This document shows positions 35,258-44,465 of a stretch of 64,000 nt of DNA, in pieces. How positions within the stretch are numbered: position 1 is the first letter of the stretch; every line of letters begins with the position of its first letter. The translations under genes and the position numbers were made by a program. The notes under the pieces were generated by a model. The model was not told the DNA's origin, did no database searches, and saw only the letters and a program-made list of their open reading frames with translations. Source of the stretch: Nostoc sp. TCL26-01 (GTDB lineage Bacteria > Cyanobacteriota > Cyanobacteriia > Cyanobacteriales > Nostocaceae); assembly GCF_013393945.1 (NCBI RefSeq), contig NZ_CP040297.1, forward strand, positions 3,752,001 to 3,816,000. The letters run 5' to 3'.

Positions 35258-36740
35258 TGCCCTGATTATTTATGGGAGAATTATCAACTACATAACTTAT
35301 TTCTAATTGTTCTGCTGCTTTAGCTGTGGGATGATTACCACTACCATAGACAACTTGTAAATTCCCTTTTCTTTCCTCACCTCGTCGTCTAGCAGAAGTA
35401 TTTTCTTCGCTGGTATCTTCGGCGATTACTTCATATAAAATCGCTTGTTTATCTGGCATATTGCCCTTACGTAAAACCCTGCCTAACCGTTGAATATATT
35501 CTCTAGTTGAACCAGTCCCAGATAAAATAATAGCGATGGTAGCAGCAGGTACATCCACACCTTCATTTAACACATGAGAAGCCACTAAAGTATTGTATTC
35601 ACCCTCCCGAAATTTAGTTAATATTTCATGGCGTTCTTTAACTGGTGTTTGATGCGTAATAGCAGGGATTAGTAAATCTTGGGAAATTTTATAAACAGTG
35701 GCATTATCTGCCGTGAAAATTAAAATACGTTCGGGATAATGGTTGGCGAGTAAATTAGCTAAAATTCGCAACTTACCATCAGTACCTAACGCAATTTCCT
35801 TGGCTTCCCGGTGTGCTAGCATGGCTCTACGCCCAGCTTGCGATCGCCCACTCATCTGCACAAACATCTGCCAACCTTGAATACTCCCCAAAGAAATTTT
35901 GGCTTGGCGTAAGAAATCGTTACGAGTTTGAATTAAATTGTTATATCTTTCTCGCTCATGTTGTGATAGCTTCACCTTGATTTGCACAATTTCATGTTCC
36001 GCTAAAGCTTTACCCGCCAAATCCTCGGCACGTTTGCGATAGACTTCCCTACCAATCAAAATATTTAAGTCAGCGTGTTTGCCATCAGTGCGTTCTGGTG
36101 TCGCTGATAAGCCTAAACGATAGGGAGCGATCGCATATTCGGCAATCACTCGGTTAAAATCTGTGGGGAGATGATGACATTCATCAAACACAATCAAAGC
36201 ATACTGATTCCCCAAAGCTTCTGCATGAATCGCTGCACTATCATAGGTAGCCACCAAAATCGGTGATTTATCCCGCGAACCACCCCCCAATAAACCCACC
36301 TCAGCATCAGGAAACGCTGCCACCAAATGAGCATACCATTGGTGCATTAAATCCAAAGTTGGCACAACAATCAAGGTCGTACGCGGTGTCGCCTGCATCG
36401 CCATCTGCGCTAGATAAGTCTTTCCCGCCGCCGTAGGTAAAACTACCACCCCTTGTCTACCCGCCAGTTTCCAAGCAGCTAAAGCCTCACTCTGGTGTGG
36501 GTAAGGTTCCATTTCCAAACTTGCCACCAAATCTATCGAGTAAAATCCCTTAGCTTCATCAATAAAATAAACGTCTTCTGCTTGCAGTGCTTCCACCAAA
36601 GCACGGTATCTTATCGCCGGAATCCGAAACTTTTCTACTCTATCATCCCACGTAGCATAATCCGTCCAAGCTTTGCCGCGTGGCGGTGGATGTAAGATAA
36701 GTGTGCCACGATCAAAAGTTAAGGTGGGAGTACGAACCAT
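35187..36740 (-). CDS. XPB-like superfamily 2 DNA helicase
   Basis: 517 aa. Walker A LPTAAGKT (101-108), DECHH (186-190), SATPERTDG (213-221), helicase motif region VASHVLNEGVDVP and QRLGRVLRKG (motif VI). The N-terminal 90 residues resemble the DNA-damage-recognition part of XPB-type helicases, and the RED-like ERTDG follows motif III. Tail is basic (KRRRNHSQ). Coupled to the downstream nuclease by a 71-bp overlap. Confidence 0.92.
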   Translation of the reverse strand: MVRTPTLTFDRGTLILHPPPRGKAWTDYATWDDRVEKFRIPAIRYRALVEALQAEDVYFIDEAKGFYSIDLVASLEMEPYPHQSEALAAWKLAGRQGVVVLPTAAGKTYLAQMAMQATPRTTLIVVPTLDLMHQWYAHLVAAFPDAEVGLLGGGSRDKSPILVATYDSAAIHAEALGNQYALIVFDECHHLPTDFNRVIAEYAIAPYRLGLSATPERTDGKHADLNILIGREVYRKRAEDLAGKALAEHEIVQIKVKLSQHERERYNNLIQTRNDFLRQAKISLGSIQGWQMFVQMSGRSQAGRRAMLAHREAKEIALGTDGKLRILANLLANHYPERILIFTADNATVYKISQDLLIPAITHQTPVKERHEILTKFREGEYNTLVASHVLNEGVDVPAATIAIILSGTGSTREYIQRLGRVLRKGNMPDKQAILYEVIAEDTSEENTSARRRGEERKGNLQVVYGSGNHPTAKAAEQLEISYVVDNSPINNQGNATNRTPKPSAKRRRNHSQETEN

Positions 36741-36800
36741 TGACAGCGTTAGTGAATGGACATTGGGGATTAGGCACTGAGGAGAGAATTTTGATCGAAT

Positions 36801-36885
36801 AGAATTCAGGAGTCTAGAGTCAGAATGGGCTAAACGCCCCGCTACCGCTAACAGGATGAATTGGAGTCCAACACTTTGACTAACT
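36801..36885. repeat. 85-bp direct repeat, copy 1, with 28-bp GGGCTAAACGCCCC element
   Basis: AGAATTCAGGAGTC..., then GGGCTAAACGCCCC-GCTACCGCTAACAG (36827-36854), then ATGAATTGGAGTC.AACACTT. The same order recurs at 37651-37735 on the other side of the RRM gene. Confidence 0.85.
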
Positions 36886-37156
36886 CAGTGACTCAAAACC
36901 TCAGAGTTAATAACTAGCCCCTTGATTACTAATAACGCAAAATGGACGTGATACTGCTGAGAACAAAAATCTAGAGATTACAAGTTCTCCCTATACCCAC
37001 CCCCAAACCAATGTGTTTCTTGAAAGTAGCATCAGATAACCCATCCTTCTTTGGTTAGAATTTTGAGAAAATTTTCGGTAACTCCTCCCTGTTCATTAGT
37101 CCCTATGTCATACTAGAAGACGAGAATTAATTCGGCGACGGCGTTTGTTTTTAGTA

Positions 37157-37184
37157 TTGACAGGCTTTTTCCTTGTGGTATTTA
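37157..37184 (+). promoter_or_regulatory. Promoter candidate for RNA-binding protein gene
   Basis: TTGACA at 37157-37162 and TATTTA at 37179-37184 with 16-bp spacing, about 60 bp before the RRM start; leaves a leader of roughly 55 nt. Confidence 0.4.
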
Positions 37185-37246
37185 CAGACTTTTCTCCGAA
37201 ATCTAAATCTCTATACACCTATGATTTTTGATTTTGGGGACAATTT

Positions 37247-37543
37247 ATGTCGATTTATGTAGGAAATCTTTCTTACGAAGTTACAGAAGCAACTTTGACT
37301 GCTGTGTTTGCTGAGTATGGTTCTGTTAAACGAGTCCAGTTACCCACTGACCGTGAAACAGGCCGGATGCGTGGCTTTGGTTTTGTAGAAATGAGTTCAG
37401 ATGCTGAAGAAGCAGCAGCTATTGATGCTCTTGATGGTGCTGAATGGATGGGACGAGACCTCAAAGTTAATAAGGCTAAACCCAGAGAAGACAGAGGTTC
37501 ATTTGGTGGTGGGAATAGAGGCAATTTCCGTAACCGCTACTAA
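37247..37543 (+). CDS. RRM RNA-binding protein (cyanobacterial Rbp)
   Basis: 98 aa, one RNA-recognition motif with RNP2 IYVGNL (3-8) and RNP1 RGFGFVEM (about 42-49), and a short Gly/Arg/Asn tail (GSFGGGNRGNFRNRY). This is the cyanobacterial Rbp family, members of which are cold-induced and bind mRNA. A factor-independent terminator follows. Flanked on both sides by 85-bp direct repeats. Confidence 0.95.
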   Translation: MSIYVGNLSYEVTEATLTAVFAEYGSVKRVQLPTDRETGRMRGFGFVEMSSDAEEAAAIDALDGAEWMGRDLKVNKAKPREDRGSFGGGNRGNFRNRY

Positions 37544-37605
37544 AGAAATAGATTTAGCTTCGTAGCTAACCTATAAAAACAGCAAATTCATTTGCTTAAG
37601 TTTTG

Positions 37606-37633
37606 GCTCAAGTATCACTACTTGAGCTTTTTT
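37606..37633 (+). terminator. Terminator of the RRM gene
   Basis: GCTCAAGTA-TCAC-TACTTGAGC, perfect 9-bp stem, followed by six T. Confidence 0.9.
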
Positions 37634-37650
37634 GCTGCCAGATTTATTGA

Positions 37651-37735
37651 ACAGAATTCAGAAATCAGGAGTCAGAATGGGCTAAACGCCCCGCTACCGC
37701 TAACAGCATGAATTGGAGTCTAACACTTCGACCGA
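37651..37735. repeat. 85-bp direct repeat, copy 2, with 28-bp GGGCTAAACGCCCC element
   Basis: Second copy of the unit at 36801-36885, core at 37679-37706, same orientation, so the RRM gene is bracketed. Confidence 0.85.
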
Positions 37736-37775
37736 CTCACACCATTTCACGTTAATCACGATACACATAAATTAT

Positions 37776-37804
37776 GTAAAGACGTTGCATTGCAACGTCT
37801 CTAC
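37776..37804. repeat. 29-bp palindrome family, copy 3
   Basis: GTAAAGACGTTGCA then TGCAACGTCTCTAC: same palindrome as at 20383 with one arm mismatch. Confidence 0.8.
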
Positions 37805-37891
37805 TGTTTCTGGGTGAAGAATATTGGTTTATAACGTCGTCCCTTGTGGGGCTTATTTCCCCCTTCCCTGTCCCCTGTCCCCTATTCCCTC

Positions 37892-38350
37892 TCATTTCAT
37901 GGGTTGTAACTTTGTCACCTTCAGTTTAAAAGGCCCAACCCCAGTTTCGCCAAAAGAGCGTACACGAATAATAAAAGTTCCTGTTTCATTGATGCGTGTA
38001 AACAGGAGAGAATTACTAGTACCATCAGGGCCATCATCATTTTCTGCTAGGGTTGAGCCATCGGGTGCTAGTAATGTGATGATGCTATCAAAACTCTCAG
38101 ATGATAAATCCACAGCCAGATTATCACCCTTAGTTAGTTTGACTACATAATCACGGGCGAATCCACCCTGACCTGTGGGAATATCCTTATCAGAAAGTGT
38201 ATCAGCAAGTTCTGTACTATTGGTGAGTGGAATAGGGCTATATAACTTACTTTGAGCAAACGCTGCTGTTGCACTCATACCAATAGCGAGTAAAGTCGCC
38301 GGAAAGATGATGATGCGTTGGAAATTTTGAATAAAAGTATGACTAGTCAT
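37892..38350 (-). CDS. Secreted PPC-domain protein
   Basis: 152 aa from the ATG at 38350. Signal peptide (FQRIIIFPATLLAIGMSATAAFA) then one bacterial pre-peptidase C-terminal (PPC) domain: YVVKLTKGDNLAVDLSSES, DSIITLLAPDGSTLAENDDG and TGTFIIRVRSFG. PPC domains usually accompany secreted proteases; here the domain is alone, so the protein is a periplasmic or extracellular beta-sandwich of unknown partner. A GTG six codons upstream is a weaker start. Confidence 0.82.
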   Translation of the reverse strand: MTSHTFIQNFQRIIIFPATLLAIGMSATAAFAQSKLYSPIPLTNSTELADTLSDKDIPTGQGGFARDYVVKLTKGDNLAVDLSSESFDSIITLLAPDGSTLAENDDGPDGTSNSLLFTRINETGTFIIRVRSFGETGVGPFKLKVTKLQPMK

Positions 38351-38419
38351 TGCCTGGGCTGTCCCCACAAAAACAGGGTAGTTTGGTTAATTATAGATTT
38401 GTCAGAGATAGCTTGCCCA

Positions 38420-39091
38420 TTAATTTTTAGTGTGTAGATTTTTCACACCAGTAGCGATCGCCGCCAACCCTAAGACTACAATTTGATGTTGACGGAGTGT
38501 TTGCACAGCAGATTGGGCAGTAGCGCCAGTAGTGTAAATGTCATCCACTAACAATACAGGAGCGTGGGGACGGCGAGGTGGGAAATCTGACCCCATGGCA
38601 AAAGCTTCAGTCAAATTCTGTTCTCGCTCAGACACCGATAAACCAAACTGCGCTGTAGTCTCGCGCACTCTGGCTAATCCATGTTGTTTTAATTTTAGCC
38701 CAGTTGTTTGGCAGAAGCTCTGGGCAATCAATGCGGCTTGATTGTAACCCCGTTGTTTTTGCTTGCTGGGGTGGAGGGGAATAGGTACAACTAAAATTTG
38801 TGATTCTTGGTGAAGAGAACTTAACAACCACGCTTCGCCTAACCATTGTCCTAAAGTCTGGGCAATTTGGGGTTGATTTTCGTACTTCATCACAGCGATC
38901 GCCCTTTTAAGAATACCACCATACACCCCCCAGCTAAATACGGGTATGGGCGGTTGCCATAAAGCTGTAGAGTGTTTGTTGGCGCAATTTTTTAGCTGTC
39001 TGGTACAGTTATCACAAAATTCTTGAGATGTAGAACGTTGGCACAATAAACAATTAGTTTTTAAAAATAGGTCAAGTAACCCTTTAAACAT
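38420..39091 (-). CDS. ComF family phosphoribosyltransferase-like protein
   Basis: 223 aa. N-terminal zinc-type cysteines (CLLCQRSTSQEFCDNC, about 14-29) and a C-terminal PRTase fold with PRPP loop VLLVDDIYTTGATAQSA (about 179-195) and RGYNQAALIAQ. ComF in other bacteria supports DNA uptake during competence; the enzymatic role is not settled. Monocistronic. Confidence 0.92.
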   Translation of the reverse strand: MFKGLLDLFLKTNCLLCQRSTSQEFCDNCTRQLKNCANKHSTALWQPPIPVFSWGVYGGILKRAIAVMKYENQPQIAQTLGQWLGEAWLLSSLHQESQILVVPIPLHPSKQKQRGYNQAALIAQSFCQTTGLKLKQHGLARVRETTAQFGLSVSEREQNLTEAFAMGSDFPPRRPHAPVLLVDDIYTTGATAQSAVQTLRQHQIVVLGLAAIATGVKNLHTKN

Positions 39092-39163
39092 TTGTTATGA
39101 CTCCTGGTTCACTTATTTTAAATTGAGCTAGAAAAAGATGAACGATTTTATTGATATTTTTAA

Positions 39164-40216
39164 TCATTCTTCATCCTCAACTCCTACAGACAAATGTTCC
39201 AGTTCTGTCTCCAGCTGTTCAATGGTTGGCAATTTTGTTTGTAACTCTTTTGGCAATGACTTAGTAAGTTTAGTTTGCCATTCAGCAATACCAATTGGTT
39301 TATTAACATCACGCAGGGCATACTCAGCAATTACATTATCTTTACTTGCACATAAAATTAAACCAATGGAAGGACTATCTAGATTTGATTTGAGCAAATC
39401 ATCCACAGCCGAAAGATAAAAATTAATTTTGCCTGCATATTCAGGTTTAAATTTACCCGTTTTCAGTTCGACCACTACAAAACAATGTAATTTCACATGA
39501 TAAAAAAGTAAGTCTACATAAAAATCATCATTTCCTATTTTTAAATTATACTGTTGTCCAACAAAAGCAAATCCTACACCTAATTCTAAAAGAAAATGAG
39601 TAATGTGTTTAACAAGTTCTTTTTCTAATTCTCGTTCTTGCGTGGCTTCTCCTAAAATTAAAAAATCAAAAATATAAGGGTCTTTTAAAGTTTCTCTAGC
39701 AATGTCTGATTGCGGAGAAGGTAATATGATATTAAAGTTATTGATAGCTTTTCCTTGACGCGCAAAAAGTCTATTGTCAATTTGTAGGTTTAAAATATTC
39801 CGACTCCAACCATTTTCTATGGTTTTTTGTATATACCATTGACGCTCAAAATTATTTTTAACTTTATCTAAAATTACACAGTTATGAAACCAAGGAATTT
39901 GTGCAGCAGCCTGCTGCACTATTTGCTCATCTGGGTAAGCTTCAGCAAAAGCTCGCATATACTTAAGATTACGTGCTGAAAATCCCTTTATATCTGGGAA
40001 AGCTGCTTTTAAATCTCTGGCAAGACGTTCGACAACTTTTGCACCCCATCCCTGCTGCTGCTGTCTGATGATAATTTCGCACCCTATTTGCCAATAAAGT
40101 AACACTAATTCACGGTTAACAGACAAAGCTGCTCTTGCTTGAGCGCTGCGTATGCGTTCTTGTAACTCCCGCAAAAAGTCATCATAGCCATCCGTTAATG
40201 AGAATTTATTCGGCAT
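39164..40216 (-). CDS. DUF1016 / YhcG-type PD-(D/E)XK nuclease
   Basis: 350 aa. N-terminal DUF1016 part (RAALSVNRELVLLYWQIGCEI, GWGAKVVERLARDLKAAFP, GFSARNLKYMRAFAEAYP) and C-terminal nuclease core FYVDLLFYHVKLHCFVVVELKTGKFKPEYAGK, with D, E and K of the PD-(D/E)XK motif. Family members act in or near defence and repair loci, substrate unknown. Full length, ATG start, no partner gene here. Confidence 0.92.
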   Translation of the reverse strand: MPNKFSLTDGYDDFLRELQERIRSAQARAALSVNRELVLLYWQIGCEIIIRQQQQGWGAKVVERLARDLKAAFPDIKGFSARNLKYMRAFAEAYPDEQIVQQAAAQIPWFHNCVILDKVKNNFERQWYIQKTIENGWSRNILNLQIDNRLFARQGKAINNFNIILPSPQSDIARETLKDPYIFDFLILGEATQERELEKELVKHITHFLLELGVGFAFVGQQYNLKIGNDDFYVDLLFYHVKLHCFVVVELKTGKFKPEYAGKINFYLSAVDDLLKSNLDSPSIGLILCASKDNVIAEYALRDVNKPIGIAEWQTKLTKSLPKELQTKLPTIEQLETELEHLSVGVEDEE

Positions 40217-40311
40217 AATCTTGTTGCTTGTTGTTGATCATGGTTTCTATGTTTAATCAGGGCAAAAGAGGAATATCATGTTCGGTGAATCTCTTATGTA
40301 ACTAATATCCT

Positions 40312-41403
40312 ATGGAACGCCCTATTTTATACGTAGCCATCACTAATCATGGCTTTGGTCATGCTACTCGCACTGCATCCGTTGCGGCAACTATCCAAAA
40401 GTTGTGTCCAGAAGTGTTGTTAATTATGGTGACGACTGCGCCACGGTGGTTGCTGGAATGTTATATCGAAGGTGATTTTATCCATCGTCCCCGTGCTTTT
40501 GATTTAGGGGTGGTGCAGTCGGATAGTTTAAATATGGATAAAGCTGCAACTTTAGCAAAGTTGTTAGAAATTAAAAAGCAGCAAAATTCTTTGATTGCTT
40601 CCGAAGTAAATTTCTTGCGGCAAAATCGCGTGCATTTAATATTGGCTGATATTCCCTTTCTCGCACCTTTGTTTGCGAAAGCGGCGGGGATACCTTGCTG
40701 GATGATGAGTAATTTTGGTTGGGATTTTATCTACCGCGACTGGGGGGGTGAATTTGTCGCTATTGCTGATTGGATTAGTGATTGTTACAGTAAATGCGAT
40801 CGCTTGTTTCGTTTACCCTTCCATGAACCTTTACCAGCTTTCTCTCATATTACTGATGTGGGTTTGACTGGTGGTTCTCCCCGGTTCTCCGATGAAGATA
40901 TTCGTGCTGTTTGGGGGATCACTGCACCCAAAGAAAAGACGGTTTTGTTGACTTTTGGTGGTTTGGGTTTACAGCAAATCCCTTATGATAACCTCCGCCG
41001 TTATCCTGATTGGCAATTTATCGTTTTTGATCAATCTGCCCCTAATTTACCTAATTTAATCAAAATTAGCGATCGTCAATATCGCCCTGTGGATTTTATG
41101 CCCATTTGCGGACGAGTTGTCTCTAAGCCTGGTTACGGCACTTTTGCCGAAGCCACCCGTTTAGATATACCTTTAGTCACCATTCCCCGTGATGACTTTG
41201 CGGAAACACCATTTCTTTTAGGAGGTTTGGCCAATTACAACTTCCATCAAATCCTCACTCCAGAGGAATTTTTTCACGGTAATTGGGATTTTCTTCTCCA
41301 ACCACTGCAACCACCCAGACAATCTCAACCACTAGCTAAAGACGGAAATCAGGCGATCGCTCAAGCTATGATTAATTATCTACAATCTCATAAAATCATT
41401 TAA
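40312..41403 (+). CDS. GT-B-fold glycosyltransferase-like protein
   Basis: 363 aa. Starts with ITNHGFGHATR (11-21), the MurG-like GxGH loop also seen in the N-terminal part of plant arabinokinase. C-terminal donor-site region: TFGGLGLQQIP and VSKPGYGTFAEATRLDIPLVTIPR. Cytosolic. Exact donor and acceptor unknown. The next two genes (two small membrane proteins) follow in the same direction. Confidence 0.82.
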   Translation: MERPILYVAITNHGFGHATRTASVAATIQKLCPEVLLIMVTTAPRWLLECYIEGDFIHRPRAFDLGVVQSDSLNMDKAATLAKLLEIKKQQNSLIASEVNFLRQNRVHLILADIPFLAPLFAKAAGIPCWMMSNFGWDFIYRDWGGEFVAIADWISDCYSKCDRLFRLPFHEPLPAFSHITDVGLTGGSPRFSDEDIRAVWGITAPKEKTVLLTFGGLGLQQIPYDNLRRYPDWQFIVFDQSAPNLPNLIKISDRQYRPVDFMPICGRVVSKPGYGTFAEATRLDIPLVTIPRDDFAETPFLLGGLANYNFHQILTPEEFFHGNWDFLLQPLQPPRQSQPLAKDGNQAIAQAMINYLQSHKII

Positions 41404-41420
41404 AATCAGATAGATTGAGC

Positions 41421-41918
41421 ATGGAATTTCCCGAAATAGATCAGGAAACTTTAGAACTATCTGTTCAAGATGTACGGCGAGTTGTAGACAGACAAAAAGA
41501 AGAACGACAGATTTTAATTACGCAAATAAATATTCTGTTTGTTACAAATACCGCATTATTAAGCTTTTTGACAATTTCTAGACTCCTTACTAAATTCAGT
41601 CTCTTTAGTGGGATAGAGTTATTATTAATGTTCTTCAACTTTATATTGTTAATCAGGGCTTTATTACCTCGTCAATTTTCTATTACTCCCAACCTCGAAA
41701 CTGAAGATTTTTTCCAGAGATATTTAGAGTTATCATCCTCAAAATATAAGTTACAGATGTTAATTAACTTGAGAGAGACTTATAATGAAAATCAGATTCG
41801 AGTAGAAGATATTGCCAAATCACTCAGATATTCTGCTGTTGTGACTGCTACAATTGCTTTTTTCGCCCTATTACATCAAGTGACAGCTTATTTTATCCCT
41901 GAACTACAAAAACTATGA
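41421..41918 (+). CDS. Two-helix membrane protein, unknown
   Basis: 165 aa from the ATG at 41421. An N-terminal helix rich in charged residues (DVRRVVDRQKEERQ), two close membrane segments (about 40-60 and 66-86) and a third near the C-terminus (about 135-155). Not recognised. Overlaps the next gene by 4 bp (ATGA), so the two are translated together and may form one complex. Confidence 0.7.
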   Translation: MEFPEIDQETLELSVQDVRRVVDRQKEERQILITQINILFVTNTALLSFLTISRLLTKFSLFSGIELLLMFFNFILLIRALLPRQFSITPNLETEDFFQRYLELSSSKYKLQMLINLRETYNENQIRVEDIAKSLRYSAVVTATIAFFALLHQVTAYFIPELQKL

Positions 41919-42223
41919 ATACCAAACCAGAAAATACAACTTCTAAGGAGCGGTTAATTTTACCAGAGCCAGACACAGCTAATATTACAGTTTTAGCTCA
42001 CAATTTACCTAATGATCCTATTATCCCTTGGAATCACTTTGCTTATCCTTGGCTTAATAGACAAACAAAAAAACAAGATCCAAGATTAAGTACTAATTTA
42101 TTGCGGACACTACTAATGTTTCGCTTGTTGAGTAAATTGGCTCCCATAATGGTGATGTTTATTTTAGGTCTGTCATATATCTCTGAATCAAAAGATGAAA
42201 ACAAGCAAAGTCAACATGAATAA
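41915..42223 (+). CDS. Single-helix membrane protein, unknown
   Basis: 102 aa with a soluble N-terminal region (LPNDPIIPWNHFAYPWLNRQ) and a C-terminal helix (LLSKLAPIMVMFILGLSYI, about 70-90). Coupled by ATGA to the two-helix protein. No family recognised. Confidence 0.68.
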   Translation: MNTKPENTTSKERLILPEPDTANITVLAHNLPNDPIIPWNHFAYPWLNRQTKKQDPRLSTNLLRTLLMFRLLSKLAPIMVMFILGLSYISESKDENKQSQHE

Positions 42224-42266
42224 AAAATTTCTTAGGTTTTATATTTACCAACAATAAATATTGAAT

Positions 42267-42680
42267 ATGACTCACTACCAAAAATTACTCAGAGTTTCTA
42301 CTAACGGCAAATCATTTCAAAATATTACCTCAAAAATTGTAGCCATAGTTGCAGAATCAGGGGTAAAAACTGGTCTTTGTACTTTATTTTTACGCCACAC
42401 TTCCGCCAGTTTAGTAATTCAAGAAAATGCTGATCCTGATGTACTTGTGGATTTAGCTAATTTTATGGCTAAACTTGTCCCAGAATCAGCCAAATATATC
42501 CACGATGCCGAAGGTGATGATGATATGCCAGCACATATCCGCACCGCATTGACTCACACTTCTGAACATATACCCATTAATAATGGTCATTTGGTTTTAG
42601 GAACTTGGCAAGGGATATATATTTGGGAACATCGTCAGCACAATCATGTTCGAGAGTTAGTTGTGCATATTTCGTCCTAG
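42267..42680 (+). CDS. YjbQ family protein (UPF0047)
   Basis: 137 aa from the ATG at 42267. Signature segments: GLCTLFLRHTSASLVIQENADPDV, HDAEGDDDMPAHIR and GTWQGIYIWEHR. YjbQ proteins are trimeric and have been linked to thiamine phosphate synthase side activity; physiological role unclear. Stands alone. Confidence 0.94.
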   Translation: MTHYQKLLRVSTNGKSFQNITSKIVAIVAESGVKTGLCTLFLRHTSASLVIQENADPDVLVDLANFMAKLVPESAKYIHDAEGDDDMPAHIRTALTHTSEHIPINNGHLVLGTWQGIYIWEHRQHNHVRELVVHISS

Positions 42681-42924
42681 CAACTGTTATACAGGAATCC
42701 GACTTGATTACTAAACTGATTTGCGTAGTCAGGCAATAGGGTTCTAGAAAATCAATATATACTGAGTTTTGTATGTGTAGCCTGCGCTTAGGCATACAAA
42801 AATTAAATAGGAGTCCTATAGCTGTTATTCTAAAAGTTAAGTTTATTAATATTATTTGAATAAGTGTTTTGCTCTAGATATAAAATAATATTGACTTACT
42901 GCCATCTAAGCTATTTCCATTAGT

Positions 42925-43674
42925 ATGAAACAGCAGACAACATCAACGAATAAGTTTCAATTTTTGGATGATATACTTACTCAGTCACAGATTAACAGCT
43001 TAACCCTTAATCCCCAAAAAACGATGATGACTAGTTTTGTGGAATTGGGGAATTTAATTACAGAAGAAACTACAGATACAGACTTAATTAATACATTGTG
43101 TTATACATTGGAAATTATAGTTAATGCTCAGTTAAAAAACTTCCCAGAAAATATCTTCTGGGATTTTGATTTCATGGTTAGTAGTATGCTAAACCTGGCT
43201 TTAGCTGCGCAAGAAGGGGGAGTAGCTTTTCTAGAAGCTTTTGGACAAAAGATGGTTTGTTTAACAGAAATGTTCGGCATTCAAAACGAAATCCGCTTCC
43301 GCTATGTCCATGATTTTATTTATGGTTTTGATTGGGCAAGATGGGTACAAAAAGACTCAGCAATTCGTGCAGGTATAGAACCATTTAGTCTATATTTTCT
43401 TGATTATTTATTAGCTAAAGGTAAGGAAATTTTGCAACGCATTGATCAAGGTCAGTCTCAGTCTTATAATTTGTGTGCTACAGGTTTCCGTAATCCTTTT
43501 ATTTTCTCTCGTGAACCTGAAGATGAATATCTGTTGTTAACTCATCTAGCTGAAAAGCAACTCATACCAGTACCAGCTTGGAATTGGCATGCAATCCCTG
43601 TTTGGAATCAACCTTTTCAGGAAATGCGTCAGCAATTAGCAGTAAAATTAAAGATCCAACCAAATACGCATTAA
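42925..43674 (+). CDS. Conserved-looking cytosolic protein, unknown
   Basis: 249 aa, mostly helical, no signal or membrane helix. Trp/Tyr-rich stretch RFRYVHDFIYGFDWARWVQKD near residue 133 and a C-terminal EDEYLLLTHLAEKQLIPVPAW. No domain recognised. Its stop codon shares one base with the ATG of the Nif3 gene, so they are translationally coupled and perhaps functionally linked. Confidence 0.75.
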   Translation: MKQQTTSTNKFQFLDDILTQSQINSLTLNPQKTMMTSFVELGNLITEETTDTDLINTLCYTLEIIVNAQLKNFPENIFWDFDFMVSSMLNLALAAQEGGVAFLEAFGQKMVCLTEMFGIQNEIRFRYVHDFIYGFDWARWVQKDSAIRAGIEPFSLYFLDYLLAKGKEILQRIDQGQSQSYNLCATGFRNPFIFSREPEDEYLLLTHLAEKQLIPVPAWNWHAIPVWNQPFQEMRQQLAVKLKIQPNTH

Positions 43675-44465
43675 TGAAAATTGCTGATTTAATTACTTGG
43701 TTTGAAGCATGGGCAAATCCCGCTTGGTGTGAAAGTTGGGATAATTGTGGCTGGCAACTTGAGCCTGGTGTGTTGCAAGAATCTGCTAGGGTTTTGGTGT
43801 GTTTGACACCGACTTTGGCGGTAATGGAAGAAGCTATAGCAGTGAGAGCCAATCTAATTTTTGCCCATCATCCCCTGATTTTTCATCCTCTCAAATCTCT
43901 ATGTCGGGGTGAAGCGATCGCCGACATGATCAGATTAGCATTCTCTCATAATATCGGCATTTACAGCGCTCACACCAATTTTGACCAAGTAGCGGATGGG
44001 ACAGCCGATGTTTTAGCACAAATTTTAGGACTTAAGGATGTTGCACCTATTGTCCCTACTCAAGGCGGATTGGGTTATGGACGTGTTGGTTTGCTAGAGC
44101 CATTTTTAACTTTACAGGAATTACTAACGCTGATTCAAACCCGGCTAGCCCCACCAGATTTAATTTTCTCCCCCAGTGCAAATTTACAAGAGATGATTTT
44201 ACGGGTGGCTGTGTTGGGTGGTTCAGGGGCTGGTTTTATTTCCGCAGTCGCAAACACTGGCGCACAAGCTTACCTAACTTCTGATTGTAAATTCCACCAG
44301 TTCCAAGAGAGTCGCGATCGCGGTGTCATCTTAATTGATGCTGGACATTATGCCACCGAACGTCCTGCTTGCGATCGCTTGGTACAAAAATTTCAGTCTT
44401 TAAATCTAGACTGGGTGCAATTAAGTCAGAAAGATGAAGATTTTCGCCAGTTTTTAGAGAGTTAG
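43674..44465 (+). CDS. Nif3-like dinuclear metal centre protein
   Basis: 263 aa from the ATG at 43674. Metal ligands of the Nif3/DUF34 family: FAHHPLIFHP, SAHTNFDQ and the C-terminal DAGHYATER. NIF3 proteins are widespread, hexameric and bind two metals; a GTP cyclohydrolase-like or metal-chaperone activity has been proposed. Start set by a TAATG junction with the upstream gene; a longer reading from 43578 would overlap it. Confidence 0.94.
   Translation: MKIADLITWFEAWANPAWCESWDNCGWQLEPGVLQESARVLVCLTPTLAVMEEAIAVRANLIFAHHPLIFHPLKSLCRGEAIADMIRLAFSHNIGIYSAHTNFDQVADGTADVLAQILGLKDVAPIVPTQGGLGYGRVGLLEPFLTLQELLTLIQTRLAPPDLIFSPSANLQEMILRVAVLGGSGAGFISAVANTGAQAYLTSDCKFHQFQESRDRGVILIDAGHYATERPACDRLVQKFQSLNLDWVQLSQKDEDFRQFLES

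Larger units (their letters stand above)
36741..37246. other. Divergent gap between helicase and RNA-binding protein genes
   Basis: 506 bp. Holds a repeat copy at 36801-36885, then the long leader of the RRM gene. A promoter candidate TTGACA-16-TATTTA lies at 37157-37184. No ORF credible. Confidence 0.6.
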
